Shown: positions 47,601 through 57,916, counted from the first letter of the stretch. The stretch is 64,000 bases of DNA from Glebionis coronaria (GCA_025667525.1 CM046882.1:530273473-530337472); one strand, 5' to 3'. A program made the numbers and translations. Notes: generated from the sequence alone by a model not told the origin.

Positions 47601-48194
47601 GCAAGCACGCAAGCAAGTTTCTTAAAATTAATGGAAACAAACATAACAAAAGTAACTCACGGCAGCAAGATTCTTCTTTTTGTTTCTGTTTTTTTCTCTC
47701 GGTGACGGCAGTATGTTGAGGATAGATAGGAGGCTTTTGGTGAATTTTTAGGGTTGGCTCTAATTACCATATTAGAATGCATAAAACCCCATGCCTGAAT
47801 ATTATTCATGATTCAATATAAATACATCTTTATTACTTGCATAATAAGATAACTAAGATGGGTTAAGCCCGATAATAATAACAAATGCATGGGCTAAATA
47901 TAATTTGACTAATAGATATCAAGGGAAACATGTCTTGGACTCTGTAAAATAACTCAAAGAACCATATGAGCGCATCATACGTCCAGATGCTTAAGCTTGT
48001 GAGCATTCTTTTACCTGTTCCATAAAATTGGGGACTGCCAAGATTGGTTTAGGTAAGCCTTGAACAGAAGTTGTACTCTGCACTCCCCCCGATATTGGGG
48101 TCCTAAATAAGCCGGCCCTAGTGCCTCCTCTGTGTCCTAATTCAGGTGTATCTGTATTCAATTCGTCTTTGCTATAAACCTTACTTGAAACACC
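22450..48194 (-). CDS. FMN-binding split-barrel protein (PPOX/DUF2470-like, At3g03890 type); first exon not placed
   Basis: Minus-strand exons: 48015-48194, 24097-24199, 23810-23889, 23644-23721, 23279-23349, 23078-23189, about 22882-23034, and 22450-22566. They read [147 protein letters not shown]. These fit a plastid-type PPOX/FMN-binding family as I recall it; a search should confirm. Phases agree at every junction I could test, including across the 23.8 kb intron between 48015 and 24199, which holds the copia and Tat-like nest. Doubts: the usual acceptor before LNIMF (about 23004) is missing and only an upstream alternative at 23034 keeps frame; about 8 residues are lost after EWAH. The gene may be functional or newly decaying. 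Confidence 0.65.
24240..24384 (-). repeat. 3' LTR of the copia element
   Basis: 145 bp; pairs with 47770-47914 with a few substitutions (for example near 24314 and 24352). Confidence 0.92.
24379..27092 (-). pseudogene. Copia integrase-RT-RNase H, broken
   Basis: From high to low coordinates. Integrase (27075-26362) has CHTCQLGKH of the zinc finger and catalytic residues in [15 protein letters not shown] and [10 protein letters not shown] proline-rich linker (about 26300-25990) follows. RT has [25 protein letters not shown] and a YVDD box recoverable only in another frame near 25330. RNase H has [42 protein letters not shown]. At least three frameshifts or stops break the reading frame. The integrase is cut at its N-terminal side by the nested element at 27098; the rest lies at 46657-47444. 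Confidence 0.92.
27098..30641 (-). repeat. LTR copy 1 (3544 bp; outermost 3' LTR)
   Basis: Starts TGGTGTGTTCGTGATAG and ends CTCATATCA on the plus strand. Followed at 30642 by the complement of the purine tract. Contains a very AT-rich block (about 27360-27720), a tRNA-like module (27854-27927) and a long A-rich stretch with no ORF. Confidence 0.93.
27854..27927 (+). ncRNA. tRNA-like module in LTR copy 1 (SINE-head-like)
   Basis: Has an A-box-like TAGCACAGTTGG (27861-27872) and a B-box-like AGTTCGAGACC (27906-27916) at tRNA spacing. The second lies within a palindrome ggtctcgagttcgagacc that would form a T-arm-like hairpin. The ends (gcctagc / ggtggca) do not make a good acceptor stem, so it is not a real tRNA gene. 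It is antisense to the element. Confidence 0.55.
30642..32626. other. Internal region copy 1, non-coding 3' part
   Basis: Lies between the gag-like ORF stop and the purine tract of the minus-strand element. No RT, RNase H or integrase motif in any frame. Holds six scattered copies of a motif close to cacccgaaggctc (near 30960, 31222, 31268, 31311, 31364 and 31411). Confidence 0.7.
32627..34905 (-). pseudogene. Gag-like Cys-rich acidic protein, copy 1 (frameshifted)
   Basis: Starts [12 protein letters not shown] at 34905. The first third has many Cys pairs ([17 protein letters not shown]) and two knuckle-like motifs, [14 protein letters not shown] and [14 protein letters not shown] coiled-coil-like region rich in Glu, Gln and Lys follows (near 34400-34130), then a long Asp/Glu/Pro/Ser-rich tail ending IFPKDQ. 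Breaks: a CGA-to-TGA stop near 34750, and a one-base deletion with a stop near 33768. Such proteins accompany Tat-group elements in composites; function presumably RNA packaging (inference). Confidence 0.75.
35077..35093 (-). other. Primer-binding site, copy 1
   Basis: Minus strand reads TGGCGCCGCTGCCGGGG, close to the site shared by Athila/Tat elements. It lies 4-5 bases after the LTR end at 35098. Confidence 0.8.
35098..38676 (-). repeat. LTR copy 2 (3579 bp; shared middle LTR)
   Basis: Serves as 3' LTR of one unit and 5' LTR of the other. It has a private tandem duplication of a 23 bp phrase (about 36165-36210) and a longer TA run near 35680. The terminal CA is mutated (catatga at 38676). 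The tRNA-like module is at 35863-35937. Confidence 0.93.
35863..35937 (+). ncRNA. tRNA-like module in LTR copy 2
   Basis: Same A- and B-box-like elements as copy 1, with two or three substitutions (for example gcctaac). Presence in all three LTRs shows it was part of the element before the array formed. Confidence 0.55.
38677..40654. other. Internal region copy 2, non-coding 3' part
   Basis: Near-copy of 30642-32626 with small indels. The spaced ggctc motifs recur at the equivalent positions. No pol domain. Confidence 0.7.
40655..42931 (-). pseudogene. Gag-like Cys-rich acidic protein, copy 2 (one stop)
   Basis: The better preserved copy. It is open from [10 protein letters not shown] (42931) to a TGA at about 42176-42178, where copy 1 has CGA (Arg), and then open again to IFPKDQ at 40655, about 758 codons in all. 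Same layout as copy 1: Cys pairs and two knuckles, coiled-coil-like middle, acidic Pro/Ser-rich tail with the repeated phrase DPFPPGNE. Only one interrupting codon was found by eye. Confidence 0.78.
43124..46651 (-). repeat. LTR copy 3 (3528 bp; outermost 5' LTR)
   Basis: The primer-binding site lies just left of it (minus strand, about 43103-43119). It has a private deletion of about 28 bp near 45675, and the tRNA-like module at 43884-43957. Ends catatca at 46651, then target duplication CATTA. Confidence 0.93.
43884..43957 (+). ncRNA. tRNA-like module in LTR copy 3
   Basis: Matches the modules at 27854 and 35863; starts ggctagc and carries atgtctcgag where copy 1 has aggtctcgag. Confidence 0.55.
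46657..47444 (-). pseudogene. Copia Gag remnant, protease and integrase N-terminus
   Basis: Starts near [10 protein letters not shown], a Gln/Pro/Met-rich stretch of about 110 residues. The protease motif [12 protein letters not shown] follows, then [11 protein letters not shown] and, after a frame change near 46760, the GAG-pre-integrase box [19 protein letters not shown]. It ends where the Tat-like element interrupts; the reading continues at 27092. The usual copia Gag core and zinc knuckle are not seen between the primer-binding site and this ORF, so an internal deletion is likely. Confidence 0.88.
47770..47914 (-). repeat. 5' LTR of the copia element
   Basis: 145 bp, matches 24240-24384. 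The primer-binding site is immediately left (complement of tggtaattagagcc). Confidence 0.92.
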
Positions 48195-49215
48195 CTGCAT
48201 AATATAGAAACATTATCAAAATATAGCCAAAAGATCCACTTAAAGCGTTAATTCATACTGTCCATGCCATTTTATTTACCTTTGCAGTATATAACTCACC
48301 ACTTGTGTTTGTGACAAAGTGCAAGGAAGATAACCATCACCTAACAGTTTACGTGGTTTAGTAAATAAAAGGATTGACCAACACCCACCATAAATATAGA
48401 GATCTCTTAGGATTGCTAATTTAAAACGGCTCATAAGCTTAATAAACATTTGGAACAAGTCCTAGACTGTTTATCAAAATCTATCTAATTTCATATGAAT
48501 CTATGAAGCTGCTTATTTCACTGTAAATACTAAACTAAGCATATACTTCTCATTCATCCAAATTAATCATTTCATTTTCATAATGTCTATTTAATTTATT
48601 TTAAAATAATCATATGGTCTTTTCCTTCCAAACTGCTTAGCAAGCAAAGAAGTGTGTTAGCTTATATAAAATTTATAACGTCAATAAGCTCAATTTTTGT
48701 GTGGCTTATGAGCTTATATCTAAAACTCATAAGCCCAACTATGCAAACACCCCCTAAATTATAATCCTAACTTTTGTCATCGGCTTTTCAATATTACATA
48801 AACTCATAAGCCCAACTATGCAAACACCTCCTAAATCAGAGGTGGCAAAATGGATGGATCGGACGGGTTTGGGTAACGGGTCAAAGGGGCGTGGGCCAAA
48901 CGGACACAGACCAAATGGATAAACAAAAAATATGAATGTGATTACGAAATTTGATATCTATTGAAGTCTAAACGAATAAAAAAAGAAAAACAAAAAAAGT
49001 TGAAAAACCCAAAATACGAGTATACTATAAAATATTAAAATACAATAACCATTTCGTCCACTTATTAATATCCTCCATTTGGACCGTTTCAAAATATATA
49101 TGTTGTTCAAACACATCCATCACTTTTAAAAAATGACCCATTCTACCCATATCTATTCAACACAAATTGCCGATATTACCCTAAATACATTATAAGTGTT
49201 GTAAGTGTGCATCAC
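48195..49215. other. Intron or upstream DNA of the FMN-binding gene; no exon recognised
   Basis: AT-rich. About 48835-48925 has a ggtggcaaaatggatgg...acgggtc phrase of a kind common in composite intergenic DNA, and an ataagcccaactatgcaaacac phrase occurs twice (about 48730 and 48805). No coding sequence recognised. Confidence 0.45.
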
Positions 49216-49236
49216 GGGTGTGTTTGTTGAAATGAG

Positions 49237-49530
49237 TGATACGAACCAAACTGATAATTGCTCAAAAAGTAATATTCAAGAACAACAGAAAAGAAAAAGA
49301 ACAAGACCAGAGCTTTTCCAGAATCTTAAGTCGACTCTAATAAATCCCATCCCTAAATTAATGACCCTACATCTATTTATACTAGACTGACTTGCTAAAC
49401 AAGTAATAACCATAAATAAATAGCATAATTAATAAATGATAACCTTATCCCTCCAGAAATAGTTATTTTCCCAATGCCGCTTTAAGTTTGCTTATTGCGC
49501 CTTTTGTAAACTTTGTCCCACATTGTATCA
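49237..49530 (-). repeat. 3' LTR of the second gypsy element
   Basis: 294 bp; pairs with 57348-57646, with several small indels, showing an old insertion. Confidence 0.93.
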
Positions 49531-49847
49531 ATACCCCCATCCTGAAGAACCACCTTGTCCTCAAGGTGAAGTCTGGAAACTGCTGGCGAAAATTTTCAAG
49601 TGGTTCCCAAGTTTCTTCATAACTAGGCAAATCTTTCCAACGCACAAGCACAAATTGATTTCCTTTGATGTCCTTCCGAACTCCCAAGATTTCCGCAGGC
49701 TGTATTATTATCTCATTCCTTCGGTCAACCATTTGGTAATTTTGATTCGGGAATGCAGTCGCCAATCACTTTTTTAAGTTGAGACACATGAAATACGTTA
49801 TGTATTTTCGACGACTTAGGTAACTTTAGTTTATAAGCTACCTCTCC

Positions 49848-52788
49848 TGTAAAACCCGCATGCTTTTACCATGAATAGTACCCTTAAGATCATACGTACT
49901 AGATTAAAACTTTCCTTTTATAGTACGATTACGTTTACGTGTTAGGATTTTACGTATTACGTACGTATTAGAACACGATAAGTATTTATTACGCACGAAC
50001 ACGCTAAACAATAATTAATCACGAACATGCGATCATGAAATCATGAACGTAATTAAATCACGAGCTAATATTAATTACGTATATATATTTATTACAAACA
50101 TGAATAAATATATTAAGTCACGATCGATAACTAATTAAAACACGTAAATTACGAACACGAGAACGCACGAGAACACACTATAATATTTAGACTCAGAAAA
50201 TGTATGGGTTACCCCATGTGGGCCCCATACCACGAAATTAGGGAGGGAAGATGGGCTTAGACCATCAATTTTTACTAAAACAAGGAATTAGGAAAGATTT
50301 TGGTCATTTTTCACTTTAGAGGAAAACACCAAAAACACTAAAAAGTTTTTCTCCTTCTCCTCTTCTTCTTCTTTTTGGCCGTCACACATAAACACACCAA
50401 GGAGGGTGTTTATGTGATTTTGATCTTGGTTTTTGGTGCAAGTGTTCGTGTTTGTTCATCCTCGTTTAGATCCACGCATTCGGTATATTCTTTTTACCCT
50501 TTTTCTTTTTGATTTGATCTAATAATTAATTAAGAACATGATGTTTTTAAAACCTAATTAGAAACATAGATCTAACACGAAAAGGGTTATTGGGTAAATA
50601 AAAAAGGGTTATTTTAGGGGTGTTTGTTGGCCGACGCCTAAACCGAACCCCAAGGGGGTCTCGGTTTGGCTACTCGACCACCACCAAGACCATATGGTCC
50701 CGGTAGGGTGGTGTGGGTCCCGTGGCAGCAGCAAGACAAGGGGAACCCCGAAGTGGTTCAGGGTATGGTGTCGATTTCATGTCCGGTTCATGGTTTCTAG
50801 TCAAGATCCGGTTCACGGTTTATGTTAAGATTATTTTTTTTATATAATCATATGTTAAAATTAAATTAATAAATATGACATGATTAATTTAATAAACATG
50901 ACTTAGGTTATATTTAATTATTAGATCATGAAATTATTAACCTAAGTATTTTATATTTTCTAGACTTATAATTAATTAATTATTTAAAAACCATGGTTAT
51001 AATTAATTAATTAACATGACTTAACTTATATTATAATAAATAATAATACATATTTTATCCTAAGTATTTAACTATATTTAATTAAAAACATGATATATTT
51101 TAATTAAATACTTTTAACCTATAGTTTATTTAAATTACATGAAATAATTAATAAACTATAAATTATAATCAAAAAAACACTTAGGCTTATATACTTAGCT
51201 TATTTAACCAGCTTATATCTATTTATGGAAACTTTCTATTTTTAGAAACTTATTTAATTCAGGCAGCTAATCTATTTTTAGAAACTTATATAATTCAGGC
51301 AGCTAATCTATTTATGGAAACTTATTTAATTAAGGCAGCTGATCTATTTATGGAAACTTTCTACTTTTTTTAGAAACTATTTAATTAAGGCAGCTGATCT
51401 ATTTATGGAAACTTTCTATTTATAGAAACTTATCTATTTTAAGCAACAATTCTATTTTTTGAAACTTTCTATTTTTGGAAATTTCTATTTTTGGAAACTT
51501 TCTATTTTTGGTAACTTTCTATTTTTGAAAACTTTCTATTTTAGGAAACATGCTATTTTTAGAAAGTTACTTATTATTACACAGTAAGTATAATAATACA
51601 TGAAATACAAGTAATACTTAATCAGAATAGACAGAATATAAGATAAACACAGATTAAAGCTTAAAACAGTAAAACATGACATGAACGTATAAAATAAGCC
51701 AAGACATGACGTAAAACCAGTTACGTACTCAGTGATCAGATACTTATACACGTATGTATTTATGTAGCATTAGTGATACCGAAGTAGGACTCTCTTCCGT
51801 TCGTCTTCTTCATTCACTGGACATAAGGTACGGATTTCCGTCCTTTCAGTATGGACATTCTTTCCTTATTAGGATTCCCCGTATGCAGCCAACTGTTTTC
51901 CCAATATATGTTTATATGTTTGACTTGCTTATGTTTAATTTAGAATACCTATAGCCATATACATGCATGACCAGTTTCACCTAGTTATGGAGGTACCATA
52001 ACCATAACATTAGAGGCACTGATGTTATGACTTCACCACGGCGGAGTGATTGCTCATGGCGTCCCTTCAGCTTTTGGCCATTTATATTATATTTATCATG
52101 TGGGGCGTATGGGTGCATCCTAGTTACATGTTTCAGTCAGGATTTCATGGTGAATGTGGTGTGTGCCTTGCATCCTTCACAAGGAGCTGATCCCTCCTAC
52201 CCAAAACCAGTATATTAAATTAGAGGCAGCCCCTCTAATTTGCATGATGAGGTCACCCCTCCAAGTATTCATTAACGGTGGATTTTCATGACCTATATTG
52301 GCTAATGGTAAAATATGTTAAACAGTTTTCATACGATAAACATAAGGATTTTCAAACTATAAAACCAGTTTTATGAACATGTTCCAGGTTTTCCAGGACT
52401 TATACATTTCCGCTGCTATTAAGTCTTTATTATGCTTAGTCATTCATACTATGTCTATATCCGTGCACTGAGCGTTTTGCTCAGCCGTTACTTTCCTTTC
52501 CATGTCCCAAAACGGCAGGTACCCTAGGAAAGACTCGAGCATTTGGAGGACATGCATAGGATGGAAGCTGCTAGAGACTTCTTTTCCTTTTTGCCTTCAT
52601 ATACTTATGCTTGTTTAGTCTTTCATTCATTTTTTTTGCTTTATTATGTTTTGGGCTTATGTTTGGGAACCGATGTTTGATTCCGGTTATCCCTATGGTC
52701 ATGTAATGTTTTAGACATTTATCCTTGTATGCTTTGATGACACGCCATAATTACGCGTGACATTCCATTATCAAAATGGGGTGTTACA
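49848..52788. mobile_element. Complete 2941 bp solo LTR inside the gypsy pol
   Basis: Begins TGTAAAACCCGC, ends GGGGTGTTACA, and is flanked by a perfect target duplication TCTCC (49843-49847, 52789-52793). No internal domain or second LTR is present, so it is a solo LTR left by LTR-LTR recombination. Inverted relative of the LTR at 1-1637. Contains a GC-rich stretch near 50600-50770 absent from that copy, and an array of short repeats at 51220-51560. Short ORFs look accidental. Confidence 0.92.
51220..51560. repeat. Short tandem repeats in the solo LTR
   Basis: Two interleaved units: ~17 bp (ctatttttggaaacttt type) and a ~36-41 bp unit containing ttaattaaggcagctgatct, three to five copies each. 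Confidence 0.85.
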
Positions 52789-55569
52789 TCTCCAATCTTC
52801 TCCACTACTTCAAACGGCCCAAAAAACGTAGGTGCTAACTTCTCATTCATACGGCGAGCTATAGAATGTTGTCTATACGACCTTAGTTTTAAATACACGA
52901 ACTCCCCCACTTCAAATCGTACGTCTTTACGGTGGCTGTCAGCTTTATTTTTCATCAGTTGTTAAGCTCTAGCCAAATGACCCTTTAATTATGCTAATAT
53001 CCGGTCCGTTTCCTGTAAATACTCATCTACTTCAAATGATGGAGATGTACCTACTCCATAGAAAACCAAACGAGGCGGATCTCGGCCATACAAGGCCTTG
53101 AAAGGTGTTGTTTTGAGGGACGAATGAAAATAAGTATTATACCAATATTCTGTCAACGACAGCCACAAAACCCATTTTTTGGAGTATCAGATGTAAAACA
53201 TCTCAAATAAGTCTCGGGGCTTCGGTTAACCACTTCGGATTGTCCATCCGTTTGAGGATAGTAAGCCGTGCTTCATTTCAGTTTCGTGCCTTGAAAACGA
53301 AACAGTTACTTCCAAAAATTGCTTAAGAATATCTTATCCTTGTCCGTAACGATGGATCTTGGTATCCCATGTAATCGGATGACTTCACGAAGAAACACTG
53401 CAGCGACCGTCACAGCTGTAAACGGATGTCGTAAAGGAATAAAATGAGCGTATTTACTCAATCGATCGAAAACCACTAGTATGACACTAAATCCCTCGGA
53501 CGTGGTAGTCCTTCAATAAAATCTATAGTAATGTGTTCCCAAACTCGTTCCGGCAATTCCAACGGTTGTAACAGACCGCTAGGTAACATGGTTGAATACT
53601 TGTGTCGTTGACATATTTCACACTCCGAAAGGAACTTAGCCACGTCTCTTCGCATCCCCGCCCAATAAATATCACTTGCCATTCTTTGATATGTTTTAAG
53701 TACCCCACTATGGCCCCTACCATGCTACCATGAAAGTACTGAAATAATATTGGAATCCATTTTGAAGATTTCGGTACAACAAGTCTTCCTTGATAAAGTA
53801 GGATATTATCTTCAAGAGTATATCCTTCCGACACTTTTTCACCCCTAAGTAATTGGGCTCGAATAAGTTCTAGTACAGGATCTTCTAGCAAATCGCTTAT
53901 TAGTTTTGAACTTTTGGAACTGATAACGCCCCACATGCGACATCACCCCCTCTTCGTGATAGAGCATCAACAACATTATTTTCTTTTCTCGACCGATATT
54001 GTACCTCAAAATAATATCCATAAAGCTTAGAAAGCCAATGCTGATATTCCTCAGTTACGCCCCTTTGTTCTAGTAAGAATTTTAAGCTTCGTTGGGCCGT
54101 TATTACAATGAAACGTCGACCTGTTAAGTAAGGACGCCATTTATTAATTGCCATCACAATCGCCATTAGTTCCCTCTCATATACTGATTTCAGTCGTGCT
54201 CTAGCGCCATTAGTCTTACCGAAAAAAGCCACTGGCCTGCCTTTTTGGGATAAAACTGCTCCTATCCCATACCCTGAAGCATCCGTCTCCAACACAAAAT
54301 CTTGGCTAAAATCAGGTAATTCCAACACTGGCATACGAGTCATTGCTTCTTGCAAATTCTTAAAAGCTTGAGTTACCTCATGTGACCAGTGAAAGTTATC
54401 TTTTTTAAGCAAATCCGTTAACACTCGTGCAATCTTACCATAGCCAACTACAAACTTTCGATAACTTGTTAAGCTGAGGAACCCTTGCAATTCTTTTAAC
54501 GTTTTTGGAATGGGCCAATTTAACATCGCCGATAGTTTAGATGGATCGCCAGCTACTCCTTCTTAGGAGATGATGTGACCAAAGTATTCAACACTTTCTT
54601 GAGCAAAAGAACATTTTTTCTATTATAAAACAACTTCTGCTCACGCAAGCAAGCAAAAATAATCGACAAATGTTCCTGATGTTCCTCGAACGACTTACTG
54701 TAAATCAAAATGTCATCAAAAAACATTAAAACGAATTTGCGTAGAAAGGGTCGAAATACCTCGTTCATGAGCGACTAAAAAGTTGCTGGAGCGTTAGTTA
54801 AGCCGAATGACATCACTAATAATTAGTAATGCCCATCATGAATTTTGAATGCGGTCTTAGGGACCACGTCTTTCTTCATTCTAATTTGATGATATCCGGA
54901 TTCAAGATCCAACTTGGTAAAAATTCTTGCCCCATGAAGTTCATCTAATAATTCATCAATTACAGGTATCGGAAACTTATCTAATATTGTGGCTTTATTT
55001 AAAGCCCGGTAATCCACGCAAAATCTCCAACTCCTATCTTTTTTCTTAACTAACAAAACTGGGCTTGAAAAGGGACTAACACTTGGTTGGATTATGCCTG
55101 CATGTAACATCTCTGCCACCAATTTCTCTATTTCTCCTTTTTAAGCATGTGGATAATGATAGGGTCGAACGCTTATGAGACCCTTACTTTCACAAAGATT
55201 GATAGCATAATCTTGTGTACGTATAGGAGATAATCCTACGGGCATATCAAATATGTCATAAAATTCCTTTAACAAACCAATGATATCTTCATTAGTTGTA
55301 GAACTTGCTTCATGCGGCACATCCAAACATTTCAACTCCACAAGATAACCTCTCTTTTCAAACTTTAATGATCTCGAAATCGATTTTAAAGAAACTAATG
55401 ACCTGTTTAGTGAAAGGTCTCCTTTAATCTGAATTCAGTTCCCACCCACATTAAAACTCATGGTTAACTATTTTCAATTAACAACCATATCTCCCAAAGT
55501 TTGCAACCACTTAATTCCTAAGATGACATCTGTACTTCCTAATTCAAATGGGAAGAAGTCTTCTATTAT

Positions 55570-57230
55570 CTATAATCCAGAAAGAGATAATACCATTCCT
55601 TTACAAAGCCTGATACTCTCCTCAAATCCTCCATTACTCAACATTACCCCTACAGAATTAGTTCCCAAAACACACAATCCCAACCTTGCTATCAGTGCTT
55701 TAGACAGAAAGTTGCGGGTTACCCCACAGTCGATTAGTACCGTCACATCAACTCCTCCAATAACACCACGAATTTTCATTGTGCACGACGATGTGAATCC
55801 TAACAGCGAGTTAAGTGACACTTCTACGAAATCCATGTACACATGGGAACCATCCTTTTTTTCTGCATGATCATCACCGTCCTCGTCTTCCTCGTCCATA
55901 ACCAATAATACTTGTAAGGTTTTACTTGGAAAACGATATCATATAGTAAACTTTTCATCACATTTAAAACACAACCCCTTGGACCGTTTATCAGCTAATT
56001 CCGCTTCGGTCAATCGTTTAAATTGGCCTGGTCGACTATTTGTTATGCTCCTAACTGTCGATGTTAAATTAGGAGTTCGAACCGAAGAGGCGGAAGCACG
56101 AGACGACACCAGGCCGCTATTACTATTACGATTATAACTAGAAAAACTAGTTGAATTAGAACGAGAATTACGTACCCCCAGTACAAGTTACCACCTCAAA
56201 TTGTTGTTTTTCTTTGATGGTTATGACTAACTCCAGATGCATGAGCCAACCCCTCAGGTCTCATTACTTGTATGGCTGCCTTGAGATTTGGTTTAAGCCC
56301 TTTAATAAAGGTGGCTTCCATTACAGAAGGAGGAGCTCCCACTAATTGGCAAGCTAGCTTTTCAAACAACGCGACGTATTCCCGAGCTATCCCCCTCCTG
56401 TGTGATCGCTAAAAAATGTTCATACAAGTTACCGCCCTGCTTTTGCTAGAAACGTGGTAATAAGCGCGTCTTGAACTGTTCCCATGAAACAAAAGGGGTC
56501 TGCCCTCGCTCCAACGATACCAAGAAAGTGCATCTCCTTCCATACAAACCACAATCGGCCGTAACTGTTCTTGAGTTGGAATTGCCTCGACTTCAAAATA
56601 ACACTCAACTCGGTAAATCCATCCATAAGTATCATCGCCATCAAACACCGGCATTTTTAGTTTCCTCATCCGGTGATCATAGTTATTATATGTCTCCCTT
56701 CTGACTCCCAGTTACGGGCCTTCCAAAAACCCCGGTCCAAAACCAGTTGGTTGCATCCTTGTTGACTGCATCCCTGTTGGTTGCATCCCTTTTGATTGCA
56801 TCCTTGTTGTTGCTTCGAACCCTGAACCAAAACACGTTCCTTTCCTAACATGATCATCAAACATATCATCTGGTTTGCCATGGTCGAATTTGTTTGAGTC
56901 TTCTAACTCCACGAAGTCCATCCTCTGATTCCTTTAAACATCAGTGCTCGGATTACCCTAGAATTTAGGCAATTGAAACCTAAGATCATCATAGTTCTGT
57001 ATTGCTACCTCCTACAGACGAGGTGGTGGTACATACACGTTCGCCTTTGCAGGCGGTTTAGAAGTTGATGCTTGTGTTGGAGCCTTTCCTAAGATCAACA
57101 GTTTCAATTCCTCAAAATTTTGATCAAATTCTGCTTTTAGGCTTCCAAAGCCCTCTTTTAACTCTCTAAAACCTTCGTCAAACTTCTTTTCCAACGCATC
57201 TATTCATCCGTTAGCCTCTGTCTTGTCCAG
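55570..57230 (-). pseudogene. Gag-protease of the second gypsy element, broken
   Basis: Gag starts near 57194 (MEKKFDEGFRELKEGF). The capsid region near 56669-56409 has KMPVFDGDDTYGWIYRVECY. A run of near-identical GCNQ(Q/K)-type units (complement of 56750-56815) is a local repeat expansion in the linker. The protease (55905-55570) reads VTVLIDCGVTRNFLSKAL, with the catalytic DSGAT changed to DCGVT. Many frameshifts. No intact zinc knuckle was seen. Confidence 0.85.
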
Positions 57231-57347
57231 TGAGCTCGGAATCTACATCATCAACTTTTTAATTGTCATCCCTAATGATTATTTTTTTGCTGTTGTGAAC
57301 TGTAATTTGACTTTTGATTGTACTAGAACCGTGCTCTGATACTAATT

Positions 57348-57646
57348 TGATATGAACCAAACTGATAAATGCTTAAAAAATTAATATACAAGAACAATAG
57401 AAAAGAAAAAGAACAAGACCAGAGCTTTTCCGGAATCTTAAGTCGACTATAATAAATCTCATCCCTAGATTAATGACCCCTACCTCTATTTATATACTAG
57501 ACTGACTTGCTAAACAAGTAAAAAACATAAATAAATAGCAAAAGTTAATAAATAACAGCCTTATCCCTCCAGAAATAGTTATTTGCCCAACGCCCCTTTA
57601 AGTTTGCTTATTGCGCCTTTTGTAAACTTTGTCCCACATTGTATCA
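57348..57646 (-). repeat. 5' LTR of the second gypsy element
   Basis: 299 bp, TGATA...TATCA, next to the target duplication ATGAG on its right and the primer-binding site on its left. Confidence 0.93.
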
Positions 57647-57916
57647 ATGAGTAGTAGCTGGGAGCAGTAGCAGCAAGCAGTAGCTGTCAAATCGCTCATT
57701 TTTTCACCGGTCATTTATCACCGCTCTTTAAAGGAAGCATTGAAAAACTAGCATTCCTAAAAAAGTAGCACCGCTCACCGCTCCTTTACCAAACGACTAA
57801 AAAAATTACCACGCTCATCGGTTCTTTCGCCAAACAAGCATTAAAAATCAAAATGCTCTTTTTCACCGCTCATCGCTCCAAAAAGCTTCACCACCGCTCC
57901 TTGCCAAACACAACCC

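Larger units (their letters stand above)
24240..47914 (-). mobile_element. Ty1/copia element (Ale-like) with nested insertion
   Basis: Bounded by 145 bp LTRs (24240-24384 and 47770-47914) and flanked by the 5 bp duplication GATAT (24235-24239, 47915-47919). On the minus strand a primer-binding site TGGTAATTAGAGCC (initiator-Met-tRNA type) follows the 5' LTR and a purine tract (gcgggagag) precedes the 3' LTR. The order protease, integrase, RT, RNase H is that of copia. Without the nested 19.6 kb element it would be about 4.1 kb. LTR ends read TATTA...TAATA instead of TG...CA. It lies in an intron of the FMN-binding gene, same strand. The Gag N-terminus is missing. Confidence 0.93.
49463..55341 (-). 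pseudogene. Pol of the second gypsy element, broken and split
   Basis: Minus strand, right to left. A protease-RT linker and RT start (55341-54823) hold [18 protein letters not shown] and [13 protein letters not shown]. The RT active site [10 protein letters not shown] lies at about 54720. RNase H is at 54526-53900 ([29 protein letters not shown]). The integrase finger follows near 53700 (WAGMRRDVAKFLSECEICQR), then a decayed catalytic core (53500-53000). The C-terminal piece FVYLKLRSYRQHSIARRMNE stops at 52794, where the solo LTR begins. The chromodomain (LVRWKDLPSYEETWEPLENF) lies on the other side at about 49550-49640. Multiple frameshifts make it inactive. Confidence 0.92.
49237..57646 (-). 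mobile_element. Second Ty3/gypsy chromovirus (Reina-like), interrupted by a solo LTR
   Basis: LTRs 49237-49530 (3') and 57348-57646 (5') start TGATA and end TATCA. The 5 bp duplication ATGAG flanks them (49232-49236, 57647-57651). A primer-binding site like TAGTATCAGAGCAC (Met-tRNA type) follows the 5' LTR, and a purine tract (aggatgggggtat) precedes the 3' LTR. Without the 2946 bp nested insertion the element is about 5.46 kb, the same size class as the one at 16647, but the proteins and LTRs are clearly different. Confidence 0.94.
49216..57916. mobile_element. Small MITE-like element split by the gypsy insertion
   Basis: Short imperfect terminal inverted repeats, GGGTGTGTTTG at 49216 and CAAACACAACCC ending at 57916. 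Removing the gypsy element (with one ATGAG) leaves about 286 bp. The right part is full of ccgctc/cgctcatcg-type subterminal motifs, as in hAT-like MITEs. No target duplication of its own was found, so the assignment is tentative. Confidence 0.4.

Noticed and set aside
49205..49390. 61-codon ORF across the left gypsy LTR
   Set aside because: It spans the MITE remnant and LTR boundary, so it is an accident of insertion.
51754..52218. Small ORFs in the 3' third of the solo LTR
   Set aside because: Non-homologous short readings inside LTR sequence; the element ends and duplication explain the region.
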